27,600 nt of DNA from an uncultured Bacilli bacterium. GTDB lineage: Bacteria; Bacillota_I; Bacilli_A; RF39; UBA660. Below, piece by piece: positions 14,891-22,594 of the stretch (its first letter is position 1; every line of letters starts with the position of its first letter). A model generated the notes under the pieces. It worked only from the letters and a program-made list of their open reading frames with translations, was not told the DNA's origin and did no database searches. The translations under genes and the position numbers were made by a program. The DNA is taken from NCBI GenBank assembly GCA_944327405.1, contig CALVHK010000003.1:1-27600 (forward strand), read 5' to 3'.

Positions 14891-16855
14891 ATGAAAGTAA
14901 TAAGTATTGGGGATTTGGTTACAGACTTTTATTATAAAAATGGTAATTTAATAGGTGTAAATGGGGGAATGTCGTCCCATAATATAATTGCTAATTTAAG
15001 TAAATACAAAATTGATACTGCTGTATATGGAGTATGTGGTAATGATGATGTTGGAGAAGTGGCTTTAGATAGTTTAAGGAAATTAAATGTAAATGTCGAT
15101 CATGTTTTAATAGATGAAAATATTCGTACCAGATGTTTTCATGTTTCTTATTATGAGCAAAATGGAAACCGAGAGTTTACATCTAAAAAAAGATGTCCTT
15201 ATTGTAATAGTAAAAAATGGTATTTGGAAAGTGCTATTGATACGAATTATATTTTGAATCATATTAATGATGAAGATATTTTGGTGTTTGATAACTTAAA
15301 TTCTAAAAATCAAACTATTATTAATAATTCTTTAAATAAAAAGATGTTAGATTTAGGACAATATTTTGAATTAGAAGAATATAGCAATGATGAAATTGTT
15401 AATATAATAAAATCTAAGTTTGATATAATAAACTTAAATGAACGAGTAGGGAAATATTTGTTAAAACGTTTCGAATTAGATAATTATATTGAGTTAAATT
15501 GTTTATTAAGATCTAAGTTGCTTATTATTACGCAAGGAAAGAAAGGTGCTTCGTTTACTTTTGGCGAGGAATTGTTATATAAAGAAATTGAAGATGTATC
15601 AGAGGAGATAGATGCCACTGGGGCAGGAGACGCATTTTTTTCGGTGTTTATTTTTCGATATATAAAAAACAATTATGTCGTTGATTCTCATTTTATTGAT
15701 AAAGCATTTGAGTCTGCTCTAAAGTTAACAAGAAAGGTAGTAACTAAATTTGGAGCTCGAGGTCACTTGCAAACTTTTATAAAAGTAAAAAAGGTAGATA
15801 ATATTTGTACTTGCGATAAATTTTTGCCTGTAGAAAGAAAACAGATTAAACGGTGTAATATTAATATAAATCATTTGGAAAATAGAGTAATAAATGCAAT
15901 AAACAGTAAGGCTTATGCAAATTTGTGTAGTATAAATTTTGCAAATTGTAATAATTCTTTATTTATTGGAACTGGTGGCTCTTATGCGGCAGCTGTTTTT
16001 GCTGCTAAAGTAATTAATCAAATTTATGCAACTAATACTTTAGCTATGTATCCAAGAGATGTATATTATCGAAATAATGATAATATAAACAAAGTTTTTT
16101 TGATAACTTATTCTGGTACGACAAATGATTTGTTAGAAAGTACAAGTTTGATTAGTAATGATAAAAAATATATTATTACAAAAGGTGATACTAAAAAAAT
16201 TGTTTTGAAAACACAATTGTCTAAAAAAAATATTATTTCTTATTCTACAGTAAACAGTAAGAACACTGAAAGAGGTTTTTTGTCATTCGAAGGAGCAGTA
16301 GCACCATCTGCATTGTTTTTGAAATGCTATTTTGAGTATTATCAGAAAGAAAACTTAGAGCAATTTATTAGTGATTGTTTTAAATATTGGCAAAGTTATT
16401 TTAATGATTATTTTCATAAAAATAGAGATAAATTAAATGAATTTTTGAAAATTGGAAATACAATTAATGTTTTTGTAGGAGATTTTGCGACAGTAGCTGG
16501 TTTGGATTTTGAAAGTAAAATTACTGAGTCAGGAATTTTAAATGTTATTATTCATGAAAAAAAGAATTTTTCTCATGGTAGGTTTATTAATTATGAGCAT
16601 AGACAAAATTATTGTAGTGTTTATTTTAAGCAAAATAAAACGACTGAGTATGAGTATAAGTTGTTAAAATATTTAGAAAAAGGAAGTAATTTAATTGTTG
16701 AAAGTAAATATGATGGTTTATTGGGCGAATTTGATTTATTAATTGCTTCTCAATATTTAATTTATTATATTGCTAATTATTTATCCATAGATTTATCTAA
16801 ACCTTCTTATAGTGAAGACGCGATGAAAATATATTTTTATAAGGGTACATTATAA
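14891..16855 (+). CDS. PfkB-family kinase-SIS sugar isomerase fusion protein
   Basis: This 654-aa protein has two halves. Residues 1-295 form a PfkB/ribokinase-type kinase: ISIGDLVTDFYY, GGMSSHNIIANLSK, GNDDVGE, and the signature DATGAGDAFFSVF (241-253) with catalytic Asp247. An insertion CPYCNSKKW (102-110) has a CxxC pair, possibly metal-binding with other cysteines. Residues about 340-640 form a SIS phosphosugar-binding domain: FIGTGGSYAAAVFAA (358-372), TYSGTTNDLLES (406-417) and FSHGRFIN. Kinase and isomerase activity on one sugar is the natural reading, but the sugar is unknown. GGAGG lies 6 nt before the ATG. It is the last gene of the A/T-rich run, 37 bases after the HAD-PRTase gene. 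A heptose-type pathway would look partly similar but should include a nucleotidyltransferase, which is absent. Confidence 0.78.
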   Translation: MKVISIGDLVTDFYYKNGNLIGVNGGMSSHNIIANLSKYKIDTAVYGVCGNDDVGEVALDSLRKLNVNVDHVLIDENIRTRCFHVSYYEQNGNREFTSKKRCPYCNSKKWYLESAIDTNYILNHINDEDILVFDNLNSKNQTIINNSLNKKMLDLGQYFELEEYSNDEIVNIIKSKFDIINLNERVGKYLLKRFELDNYIELNCLLRSKLLIITQGKKGASFTFGEELLYKEIEDVSEEIDATGAGDAFFSVFIFRYIKNNYVVDSHFIDKAFESALKLTRKVVTKFGARGHLQTFIKVKKVDNICTCDKFLPVERKQIKRCNININHLENRVINAINSKAYANLCSINFANCNNSLFIGTGGSYAAAVFAAKVINQIYATNTLAMYPRDVYYRNNDNINKVFLITYSGTTNDLLESTSLISNDKKYIITKGDTKKIVLKTQLSKKNIISYSTVNSKNTERGFLSFEGAVAPSALFLKCYFEYYQKENLEQFISDCFKYWQSYFNDYFHKNRDKLNEFLKIGNTINVFVGDFATVAGLDFESKITESGILNVIIHEKKNFSHGRFINYEHRQNYCSVYFKQNKTTEYEYKLLKYLEKGSNLIVESKYDGLLGEFDLLIASQYLIYYIANYLSIDLSKPSYSEDAMKIYFYKGTL

Positions 16856-16895
16856 TATTCTTTTAAAAATAGTTTTTTTCTGCAAGTTTTTTTGG

Positions 16896-16901
16896 TATAA
16901 T
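16896..16901 (+). promoter_or_regulatory. -10 box of the thioredoxin-like gene
   Basis: A perfect TATAAT lies 21 bases before the ATG, with GGAGG at 16914-16918 between. The -35 region is only a T-run, so it is a weaker match overall. Confidence 0.5.
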
Positions 16902-16922
16902 AAATTTATTAATGGAGGTAAC

Positions 16923-17531
16923 ATGAAGAAGAAAGTTATTATTGGAGTTATTATTATTGTTATTTTGCTTGCGGCTATTCTTACCTTGTTCTTTGTTTTT
17001 TGGAATAAAGAAGAAGCACCGGGATTAAGTGATGCTGAAGCATTTAGCGAGGAATATATGGGAGTAGATACTGATAATGTTTTTAGTTACCGGAATGCTG
17101 AGGAAATTATTCGAATCTTAGAGCATGGAACTGGTGTTGTTTATTTAGGATTTCCGGAATGCAAATGGTGTCAAAAATATGTTACTTATTTAAATGAAGC
17201 GGCGAAAGAAAATGATATTACTCGTATCTATTATTTTGATATTTATGAAGATCGGGCAAATAATACGGAAGAGTATCAGAAAATCGTTTCCTTGCTTGAA
17301 GAGTACTTAGAGTATGATGAAGAAGGAAATAAGAGAGTATATGTTCCAGCGGTTATTGTTGTTGACGGTGGAGAAATTGTTGGTTTTGATGATGAAACAA
17401 GTCTAGATACCCATAACTTAGATGATCCGGATGAATATTGGACGGACGAAGAAGTTAGTGATTTAATGACAAATCTTGCTAGTATGTTTTCCTACGTCAA
17501 TAGTGGGGTATGTAATGAGTGTAATGAATAG
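16923..17531 (+). CDS. Membrane-anchored thioredoxin-like protein
   Basis: This 202-aa protein has an N-terminal membrane anchor (about 5-27) and an extracytoplasmic thioredoxin-like domain. GVVYLGFPECKWCQKYV (71-87) holds the redox pair Cys80-Cys83, and VYVPAVIVVDGG (139-150) holds the expected cis-Pro142. There is no lipobox, so it is anchored by the helix. An unusual feature is a second CxxC, Cys197-Cys200, three residues from the C-terminus. It may exchange disulfides with the active site. A role in forming or reducing disulfides in exported proteins is inferred. It has its own -10 box and a terminator, so it is monocistronic. Confidence 0.78.
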   Translation: MKKKVIIGVIIIVILLAAILTLFFVFWNKEEAPGLSDAEAFSEEYMGVDTDNVFSYRNAEEIIRILEHGTGVVYLGFPECKWCQKYVTYLNEAAKENDITRIYYFDIYEDRANNTEEYQKIVSLLEEYLEYDEEGNKRVYVPAVIVVDGGEIVGFDDETSLDTHNLDDPDEYWTDEEVSDLMTNLASMFSYVNSGVCNECNE

Positions 17532-17554
17532 CAAATAGCGATATTTGCTTTTTT
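17530..17554 (+). terminator. Terminator of the thioredoxin-like gene
   Basis: AGCAAATA, loop GCGA, TATTTGCT (8 bp), followed by TTTTT. The stem begins within the stop codon. Confidence 0.85.
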
Positions 17555-17579
17555 CTAATGTTTAGTCGAGGTGGTAGAA

Positions 17580-18356
17580 ATGGAGTTTAAATTTGTTTTA
17601 TCTAATAAAGTAAAAGAATTTTTAAATAATAGCAAATTAGAAGAAATCAGTATTGGATGTTCTTTATCTCAAGTGATAAAAATTGTGAGGGGTGAAAAGA
17701 TTTATTTTTTAAAAATGATGGAAGAAGGAGGACTTACACAGGAATATCAAAAATTAATGTGGTTAGAAGGAAAGATACCTGTTCCTAAAGTTGTCTTATT
17801 TGTAAAAGAAAATGGAAGCGAATACATGATTACAGAAGGATTGGATGGAGAGATGCTTGCTTCTAGTTATTATCAAGAACATGTGGATGAGGCGATTAAA
17901 GTGATTAAAGAAGCTTTTATTAAATTTACGGAAGTTAATGTTTTAGATTGTCCTTTTCTTATGACTAATGATGTTTTGTTAGAAACAGCTCGTAATAACA
18001 TTTTAAACAAGCTTATTTCTTTTGAAGGAACTAGTGAGTGGGTGCAAAAAAGATTTTCTAGCTTGACAGATATTCTTCATTATTTAGAAGAGAATAAATG
18101 GGACGCAGAGCTTACTTTTGCTTTTGGAGATTTATCCTTGCCTAATATTTTTGCATGTAAGGACAAACTTGTAGGGTTTGTTGATGTTGGTCTGTGTGGC
18201 GTTGCTGATAAGTGGTTAGATATAGCCGTCGTGCAAAAATCTATTCGTAGAAATTTAGGAGAAGAAGCAGTTAGTATTTTTTATGATGCTTTAAATATAG
18301 AACCTGATGAGGCAAAAATCGATTATTATATGTTATTGTTAGAGTTAATGGAATAG
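17580..18356 (+). CDS. APH(3')-like aminoglycoside phosphotransferase family protein
   Basis: The 258-aa protein matches the APH(3') fold along its length. FLKMM has the ATP-binding Lys near 45. FGDLSLPNIF, near 182-191, is the catalytic loop with Asp184 and Asn189. VGFVDVGLCGVADKWLDIA gives the metal-binding Asp near 202 and the family's ADKW.DIA segment, and SIRRNLGEE follows. The His of the usual HGD triad is Phe here. Whether it phosphorylates an aminoglycoside or something else cannot be told; chromosomal APH-like kinases are often not resistance genes. A GTG at 17571 is in frame, but GAGGTGG at 17568-17574 is well spaced for the ATG at 17580. The next promoter starts 6 bases after its stop. 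Confidence 0.82.
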   Translation: MEFKFVLSNKVKEFLNNSKLEEISIGCSLSQVIKIVRGEKIYFLKMMEEGGLTQEYQKLMWLEGKIPVPKVVLFVKENGSEYMITEGLDGEMLASSYYQEHVDEAIKVIKEAFIKFTEVNVLDCPFLMTNDVLLETARNNILNKLISFEGTSEWVQKRFSSLTDILHYLEENKWDAELTFAFGDLSLPNIFACKDKLVGFVDVGLCGVADKWLDIAVVQKSIRRNLGEEAVSIFYDALNIEPDEAKIDYYMLLLELME

Positions 18357-18362
18357 AGTTGT

Positions 18363-18391
18363 TTGATTTTCAAGAAAAATTGTGTTATATT
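18363..18391 (+). promoter_or_regulatory. Promoter of the first PlsC-like gene
   Basis: TTGATT (18363-18368) and TATATT (18386-18391) are 17 bases apart, with TG at 18383-18384 giving an extended -10. It lies inside the extended reading frame of the following gene, implying that frame is translated only from further downstream. Confidence 0.65.
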
Positions 18392-19709
18392 ATTTTCAAG
18401 TTTTATTAGAGGGGGAATTTCTAATGAAAGAGCTATTTATAACCCACTTGATGATAAGACAGCTAAATCTTTATTTAGTGAATTTATAGATCAAAATCCG
18501 ATTGATGATGAAGATATTAGAGTGGCTAGTGAAGAAGCATATCAAGAAGGACTCATTAGTGAAGAAGAGTATCATTTAATACTAAAAGAATTAAAAGAAT
18601 ATTTAAATCAAGAGTTATCTTTAGAAGAAGTTCAAGAACTATCTAAAGAAGACTTTGAAATTTATTATCAAAATAGGTTAGATTCTATTATCCATTCTTT
18701 TGTTAGATTATCAAAAAAAGAATTAGATAAATTAACAATTGAAGAGTTGTGTAATTACCGAAAAAGAGAAAGGCTTTATTTGTTAGCATCCAAAGCTAAA
18801 TTGAAAGGATTAACTAAGAAAAAAGTAATGCATCCTTTTTTATATGCTGCTTTACCAATATATCATTTTTTTAATCATATTTCTGTCAAAGTTAACGGAA
18901 AAATTCCAAAGCAAAAGTTTGGAAAAAAGCGTCCTATTATTTTAGCAGTTAGTCATATTGGCATGTATGACACTGAAGTGGTTTTACAAGCAATAAAAAA
19001 ACATTTTTATTTATTAAGTGATGATGAAGAATTTATGTATCGGACATTTGATGGATGGCTTTTTGATAATAATGGCGTTGTGTATGTTGATAATGATGAT
19101 CGACTTGATAAAAGAGTGGCAATGGGGACTGTCTTAAAGTATTTAAAAGCTAAAAAGAATGTTCTTTGGTGTCCGGAAGGGATATGGAATTTAGATATTA
19201 ATAAAATTATTTTATATTTAGCTTATGGGATTGTTGAGGCGGCTGATCTTGGGGATGCATTAATTCTTCCTTTGGGAATTGAGCAGTTTGATAAAGAAAA
19301 AGGGGCATATTTTGTAGTTAATTTAGGTGATTTTATTGATGTAAGAAACTATTTTTCCCCTGATATGAGTGAGTATGAAAAGAGGGAAACTAAAATTTTG
19401 GTTGCTAATATACTTAGAGATTCTATGGCTACTTTAAAGTTTGATGCTTGGTGTTCTATGAAACGTAACGAAATAGAAAGTGATTATTATGATAAATTTA
19501 TTCAAAAAAGATTAGCAGAATGGCCTTATTTTAATCTGGATATTATTAAAAAAAGAACTTTTAAGCCAAGCTATATTACTTCTAATATAGAAGCGTTTGA
19601 GCATTTAGAACATGTTGAAATCGGTTCACATAATGCTTTTTTGGTTAGAGTTAAAAAAGAATATTATCATGATTTAGAAGAAAAAGGAAAAACATTATTA
19701 TCTATTTAA
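18363..19709 (+). CDS. PlsC-like acyltransferase, long form; start uncertain
   Basis: The open frame (448 aa from TTG 18363) ends in a PlsC/LPLAT-type domain. Motif I is SHIGMYD (His198, Asp203), motif III is CPEGIWNL (Glu272, Gly273), and ALILPLGIEQF follows. These enzymes put acyl chains on glycerophosphate lipids at the membrane. The N-terminal 150 residues are acidic and helical, without a clear match. Motif III has Trp where PlsC usually has Arg. The start is a puzzle. A good promoter occupies 18363-18391, and AGAGGGGGA (18409-18417) is ideally spaced for the ATG at 18424. That ATG, however, is in a different frame and stops after 21 codons. Either there is a frameshift near the 5' end or a non-standard start is used. 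A paralogue follows at 19779. Confidence 0.7.
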   Translation: MIFKKNCVILFSSFIRGGISNERAIYNPLDDKTAKSLFSEFIDQNPIDDEDIRVASEEAYQEGLISEEEYHLILKELKEYLNQELSLEEVQELSKEDFEIYYQNRLDSIIHSFVRLSKKELDKLTIEELCNYRKRERLYLLASKAKLKGLTKKKVMHPFLYAALPIYHFFNHISVKVNGKIPKQKFGKKRPIILAVSHIGMYDTEVVLQAIKKHFYLLSDDEEFMYRTFDGWLFDNNGVVYVDNDDRLDKRVAMGTVLKYLKAKKNVLWCPEGIWNLDINKIILYLAYGIVEAADLGDALILPLGIEQFDKEKGAYFVVNLGDFIDVRNYFSPDMSEYEKRETKILVANILRDSMATLKFDAWCSMKRNEIESDYYDKFIQKRLAEWPYFNLDIIKKRTFKPSYITSNIEAFEHLEHVEIGSHNAFLVRVKKEYYHDLEEKGKTLLSI

Positions 19710-19717
19710 TAACTAAT

Positions 19718-19746
19718 TTGCTATTCTTTATAATATGTGATACAAT
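19718..19746 (+). promoter_or_regulatory. Promoter of the second PlsC-like gene
   Basis: TTGCTA (19718-19723) and TACAAT (19741-19746) have a 17-base spacer, with TGA before the -10 giving an extended -10. Confidence 0.65.
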
Positions 19747-19778
19747 ATGGCAAAGTTTTATAAAAGAAGGGATTATAC

Positions 19779-20765
19779 ATGAATAAATTAGCAGAAAGAC
19801 AAAAGGAATTGTTGTACGGAAATTTGACTGAAGAAGAATATACAGCGAAGCAAAAGGAATTTTTAAAGTTATATTATGAACTTCGCGAAAGAGAAGAAAA
19901 AAGATGGTATAGTAAATTAACTTTAGAGCAACGGCAACAATTACATAACATTATATTGGGTATATATAAAGCAAAAAATAGATTAGGTGGGTTTCGATGT
20001 GAACTATTAAAGGATGAAAGAATTCCTACTGATAGACCTATTATCTTTGCAGTTACTCATGTCGGAAAATTTGATATTGAAGTTGTAAGTGAAGCTATAA
20101 AAGATCATTATTATTTACTTTCTGGAGATTATGAACATATTCAAGGAATTATTGATGCACCTTTTTTGGGATTAAATGGAGTATTTTATTTTAACGAGCA
20201 AGTTAAAGAGGATAGGCAGTTGGTTTCTCAAAAAATGATTGATCATTTAAATTGCGGCGGAAATTTAATGTATTTTATCGAAGGAACTTGGAACATTACA
20301 CCAAATTTACCTATGCTTTCTTGTTATTGGGGAATCGTGGATATTGCTCGAAGTAGTAATGCGATTATCATTCCGGTTGCTGCCGAACAATATGATAAAG
20401 TTTTTAAAGTGAATATTGGTAAAAATTTTGATATGAATAAATATGGTAGTGGAAATGAAGAAAAGTCAAGAGCTATTTCTGATTTAAGGGATGTGCTTGC
20501 TACTTTAAAATGGGAAATTTGGGAGACTGAATTTACTACAAGAGATAGTATTCCTTCTGATTATTGGGACAAATATGTTGAAGATAGATTTAAGGAATGG
20601 CCTTATTTTAATAGAGAGTATATTAAGGGCTTAATTTATAAACCAAAAGGTATCTATACGGAAGAGGAGGTTTTTGCTCCAATAAAAGCTTTAGTACCTC
20701 CTGAAAAAGTAGAATATGTTTTAAAATTAGAAAAAAATAAAGTTGTAGCTAAAAAAGTAATTTAA
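19779..20765 (+). CDS. PlsC-like acyltransferase, short form
   Basis: This 328-aa paralogue of the preceding gene has motif I THVGKFD (His94, Asp99), motif III FIEGTWN (Glu168, Gly169) and IIIPVAAEQYDK (196-207). The C-terminal segment KEWPYFNREYIKGLIYKP closely parallels AEWPYFNLDIIKKRTFKP of the first copy. The N-terminal region is shorter. The shared EGxWN in place of the usual EGTRS marks a separate clade whose acyl acceptor is unknown. No strong membrane helix is visible, so peripheral binding is likely. AGAAGGGA precedes the ATG by 7 nt. It has its own promoter and terminator, so the two copies can be expressed separately. Confidence 0.78.
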   Translation: MNKLAERQKELLYGNLTEEEYTAKQKEFLKLYYELREREEKRWYSKLTLEQRQQLHNIILGIYKAKNRLGGFRCELLKDERIPTDRPIIFAVTHVGKFDIEVVSEAIKDHYYLLSGDYEHIQGIIDAPFLGLNGVFYFNEQVKEDRQLVSQKMIDHLNCGGNLMYFIEGTWNITPNLPMLSCYWGIVDIARSSNAIIIPVAAEQYDKVFKVNIGKNFDMNKYGSGNEEKSRAISDLRDVLATLKWEIWETEFTTRDSIPSDYWDKYVEDRFKEWPYFNREYIKGLIYKPKGIYTEEEVFAPIKALVPPEKVEYVLKLEKNKVVAKKVI

Positions 20766-20781
20766 AGCTACATCTTTTTTT
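20744..20781 (+). terminator. Terminator of the second PlsC-like gene
   Basis: TGTAGCT (20744-20750) pairs with AGCTACA (20766-20772), followed by TCTTTTTTT. The 5' arm overlaps the last codons of the gene. Confidence 0.75.
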
Positions 20782-20816
20782 AATAATTAGCACTTTTAAA
20801 TTGTTTCATTGTATAG

Positions 20817-20822
20817 TATAAT
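20817..20822 (+). promoter_or_regulatory. -10 box of the histidine kinase operon
   Basis: A perfect TATAAT lies 28 bases before the ATG. The region 17 bases upstream (TTTTAA) is a poor -35. Confidence 0.45.
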
Positions 20823-20849
20823 TAATAAAAAGATAAAGGTAGTGATTAT

Positions 20850-22238
20850 ATGGCTAATGGATGTATTGTAGGGTGTGCGCTTGTAATTTCTTTACTTATT
20901 ACAATTATGTTTTTTATTAAAGCTAAAGTTCCCATTGTTGAAACAAAAATATTTAAAAAAATGTTAATTATTAATATTTTAGAATCTCTATCTACAACAT
21001 TAATTGTTGTTGTAGCATTAACTATTAATTCTACTTTTATATTAAAGTTATTAAATAGAATAGATGTTATATTAATTATTGTTTGGTGTAGCTTAATGTT
21101 TTATTATATTTATTCTATTACTAGTAGACAGGAAAATTCTTTTATTAAAAGATTTATTGTTTTGATAGATGTTATTATTGCTTTTTTTGCTTTGTTCTTA
21201 GATGTTACTATTATTAATGAAAACGGGATTATGAATTCAACGGGTTTGCTTACGTATTTAGGATTTATTGGTGCTAGTTTATATATTCTTTTTATGATTT
21301 TAACTTTAATTATTATTAGAGATAAAAAAGATAATTTAGATAAAAATAAATATATACCTTTATATTTCTTAATTGGAATGCTTATATTAGTTGCAATTTT
21401 AAGATTGGTTGTTCCTGAAATTAATTTTATTTCGATTGTTATTAGTTTGGTAGATATGATTATGATTTTTACAATTGAAAATCCGGATATGAAAATGCTT
21501 AATGAACTTAATTTGGCTAAAGAACAAGCGGAAAAGTCTAATCGAGTGAAATCAGAGTTTTTATCTAGTGTATCTCATGAGATTCGTACACCTCTAAATG
21601 CGATTGTGGGATTTAGTGAGCTTATTGATAGTGCGGAAACGCTAGAGGAAGCAAAAGAAAACAGTAAAGAAATTCTTGATGCTTCTAATACACTTTTAAA
21701 TATGCTATCTAATGTGATTGATATAGCTCAAGTAGAAGCAGGGGATATGGATATACAAGAAGTGAGGTATGACCCTAAAAAGGAAGTAACGGACTTATGT
21801 CGGCTATTTGAAACTAAGTTAGCTGATAAAGGACTTGATTTAGATACAGATATCAATGTTCCTGATTATTTAGTTGGTGATGTTAATAAGATCAAAAGAA
21901 TTCTGGCTAATTTGCTTGATAATGCGATTAAATATACCGAGCTTGGGTATATTACGTTAACCATTAATTCGACGATTAAGGGAAATAATTGTGATTTAGA
22001 AATTATTGTTAAAGATACGGGAGTTGGTATGAATCAGGATGTATTAGATCATTTATTTGAGAACTTTGTAAGATCAGAAGAAAATATGAATACTAATAAG
22101 TCGGGGTTAGGATTAGGATTATCAATTACGAAAAAGCTGGTAGATAAACTTGGTGGTACTATCAATTGTGAGTCAATTATTGGTGAAGGGACAACATTTG
22201 TAGTCAAATTAACACAGAAAGTTGGTAAGGAAGAATGA
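20850..22238 (+). CDS. Membrane sensor histidine kinase
   Basis: This 462-aa kinase has an N-terminal membrane region of about six or seven helices (to residue 210), a short coiled linker and a standard kinase core. SSVSHEIRTPLN has phospho-acceptor His243, the N box is NLLDNAIKYTE near 354-364, the G1 box DTGVGM at 389-394 and the G2 box GLGLGLS at 419-425. The sensor has no extracytoplasmic loop of any size, so it probably senses within the membrane. No HAMP or PAS domain is visible. Its stop overlaps the start of the receiver gene (ATGA), and the GrpB-like gene follows directly. Confidence 0.9.
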   Translation: MANGCIVGCALVISLLITIMFFIKAKVPIVETKIFKKMLIINILESLSTTLIVVVALTINSTFILKLLNRIDVILIIVWCSLMFYYIYSITSRQENSFIKRFIVLIDVIIAFFALFLDVTIINENGIMNSTGLLTYLGFIGASLYILFMILTLIIIRDKKDNLDKNKYIPLYFLIGMLILVAILRLVVPEINFISIVISLVDMIMIFTIENPDMKMLNELNLAKEQAEKSNRVKSEFLSSVSHEIRTPLNAIVGFSELIDSAETLEEAKENSKEILDASNTLLNMLSNVIDIAQVEAGDMDIQEVRYDPKKEVTDLCRLFETKLADKGLDLDTDINVPDYLVGDVNKIKRILANLLDNAIKYTELGYITLTINSTIKGNNCDLEIIVKDTGVGMNQDVLDHLFENFVRSEENMNTNKSGLGLGLSITKKLVDKLGGTINCESIIGEGTTFVVKLTQKVGKEE

Positions 22239-22594
22239 AAGCTTTAATTGTTGATGATAGTATGATTAATATTAAAGTGGCTCAAAAATTACTAGAGCAT
22301 TTTGGAGTAGAAGTTCATTTTGTATTAAATGGAAAGGCCTGTTTAGAAGAGATAAAAAATAATTCTTATGATATTATATTTATGGATATTATGATGCCAG
22401 AAATGGATGGAGTAGAAACATTCCATCACTTAAAAGAAATTCCTGACTTTCAAACACCAGTTGTTGCTTTAACCGCGGATGCGAAAACAGGTGCGAAAGA
22501 AGAGTATTTGCGTATTGGTTTTGATGGATATATTGCAAAACCAATTCATTTGGATGAGTTAAAAGTGATATTAGATAAGTATAAGGAGGAATAA
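22235..22594 (+). CDS. Stand-alone response regulator receiver
   Basis: This 119-aa protein is a single receiver domain. It has the acidic pair Asp7-Asp8, phospho-acceptor Asp51 in FMDIMMPEMDG, Thr80 in VVALTADA and Lys102 in YIAKPIH. No DNA-binding or enzymatic output domain is attached, so it acts by protein contact or as a relay step, as CheY or Spo0F does. It is translationally coupled to the kinase gene and is almost certainly its partner. Confidence 0.92.
   Translation: MKALIVDDSMINIKVAQKLLEHFGVEVHFVLNGKACLEEIKNNSYDIIFMDIMMPEMDGVETFHHLKEIPDFQTPVVALTADAKTGAKEEYLRIGFDGYIAKPIHLDELKVILDKYKEE

Noticed and set aside
12050..16855. ADP/GDP-heptose synthesis operon
   Set aside because: SIS, PfkB-type kinase and HAD domains fit in part, but no nucleotidyltransferase or epimerase is present and a phosphoribosyltransferase is.
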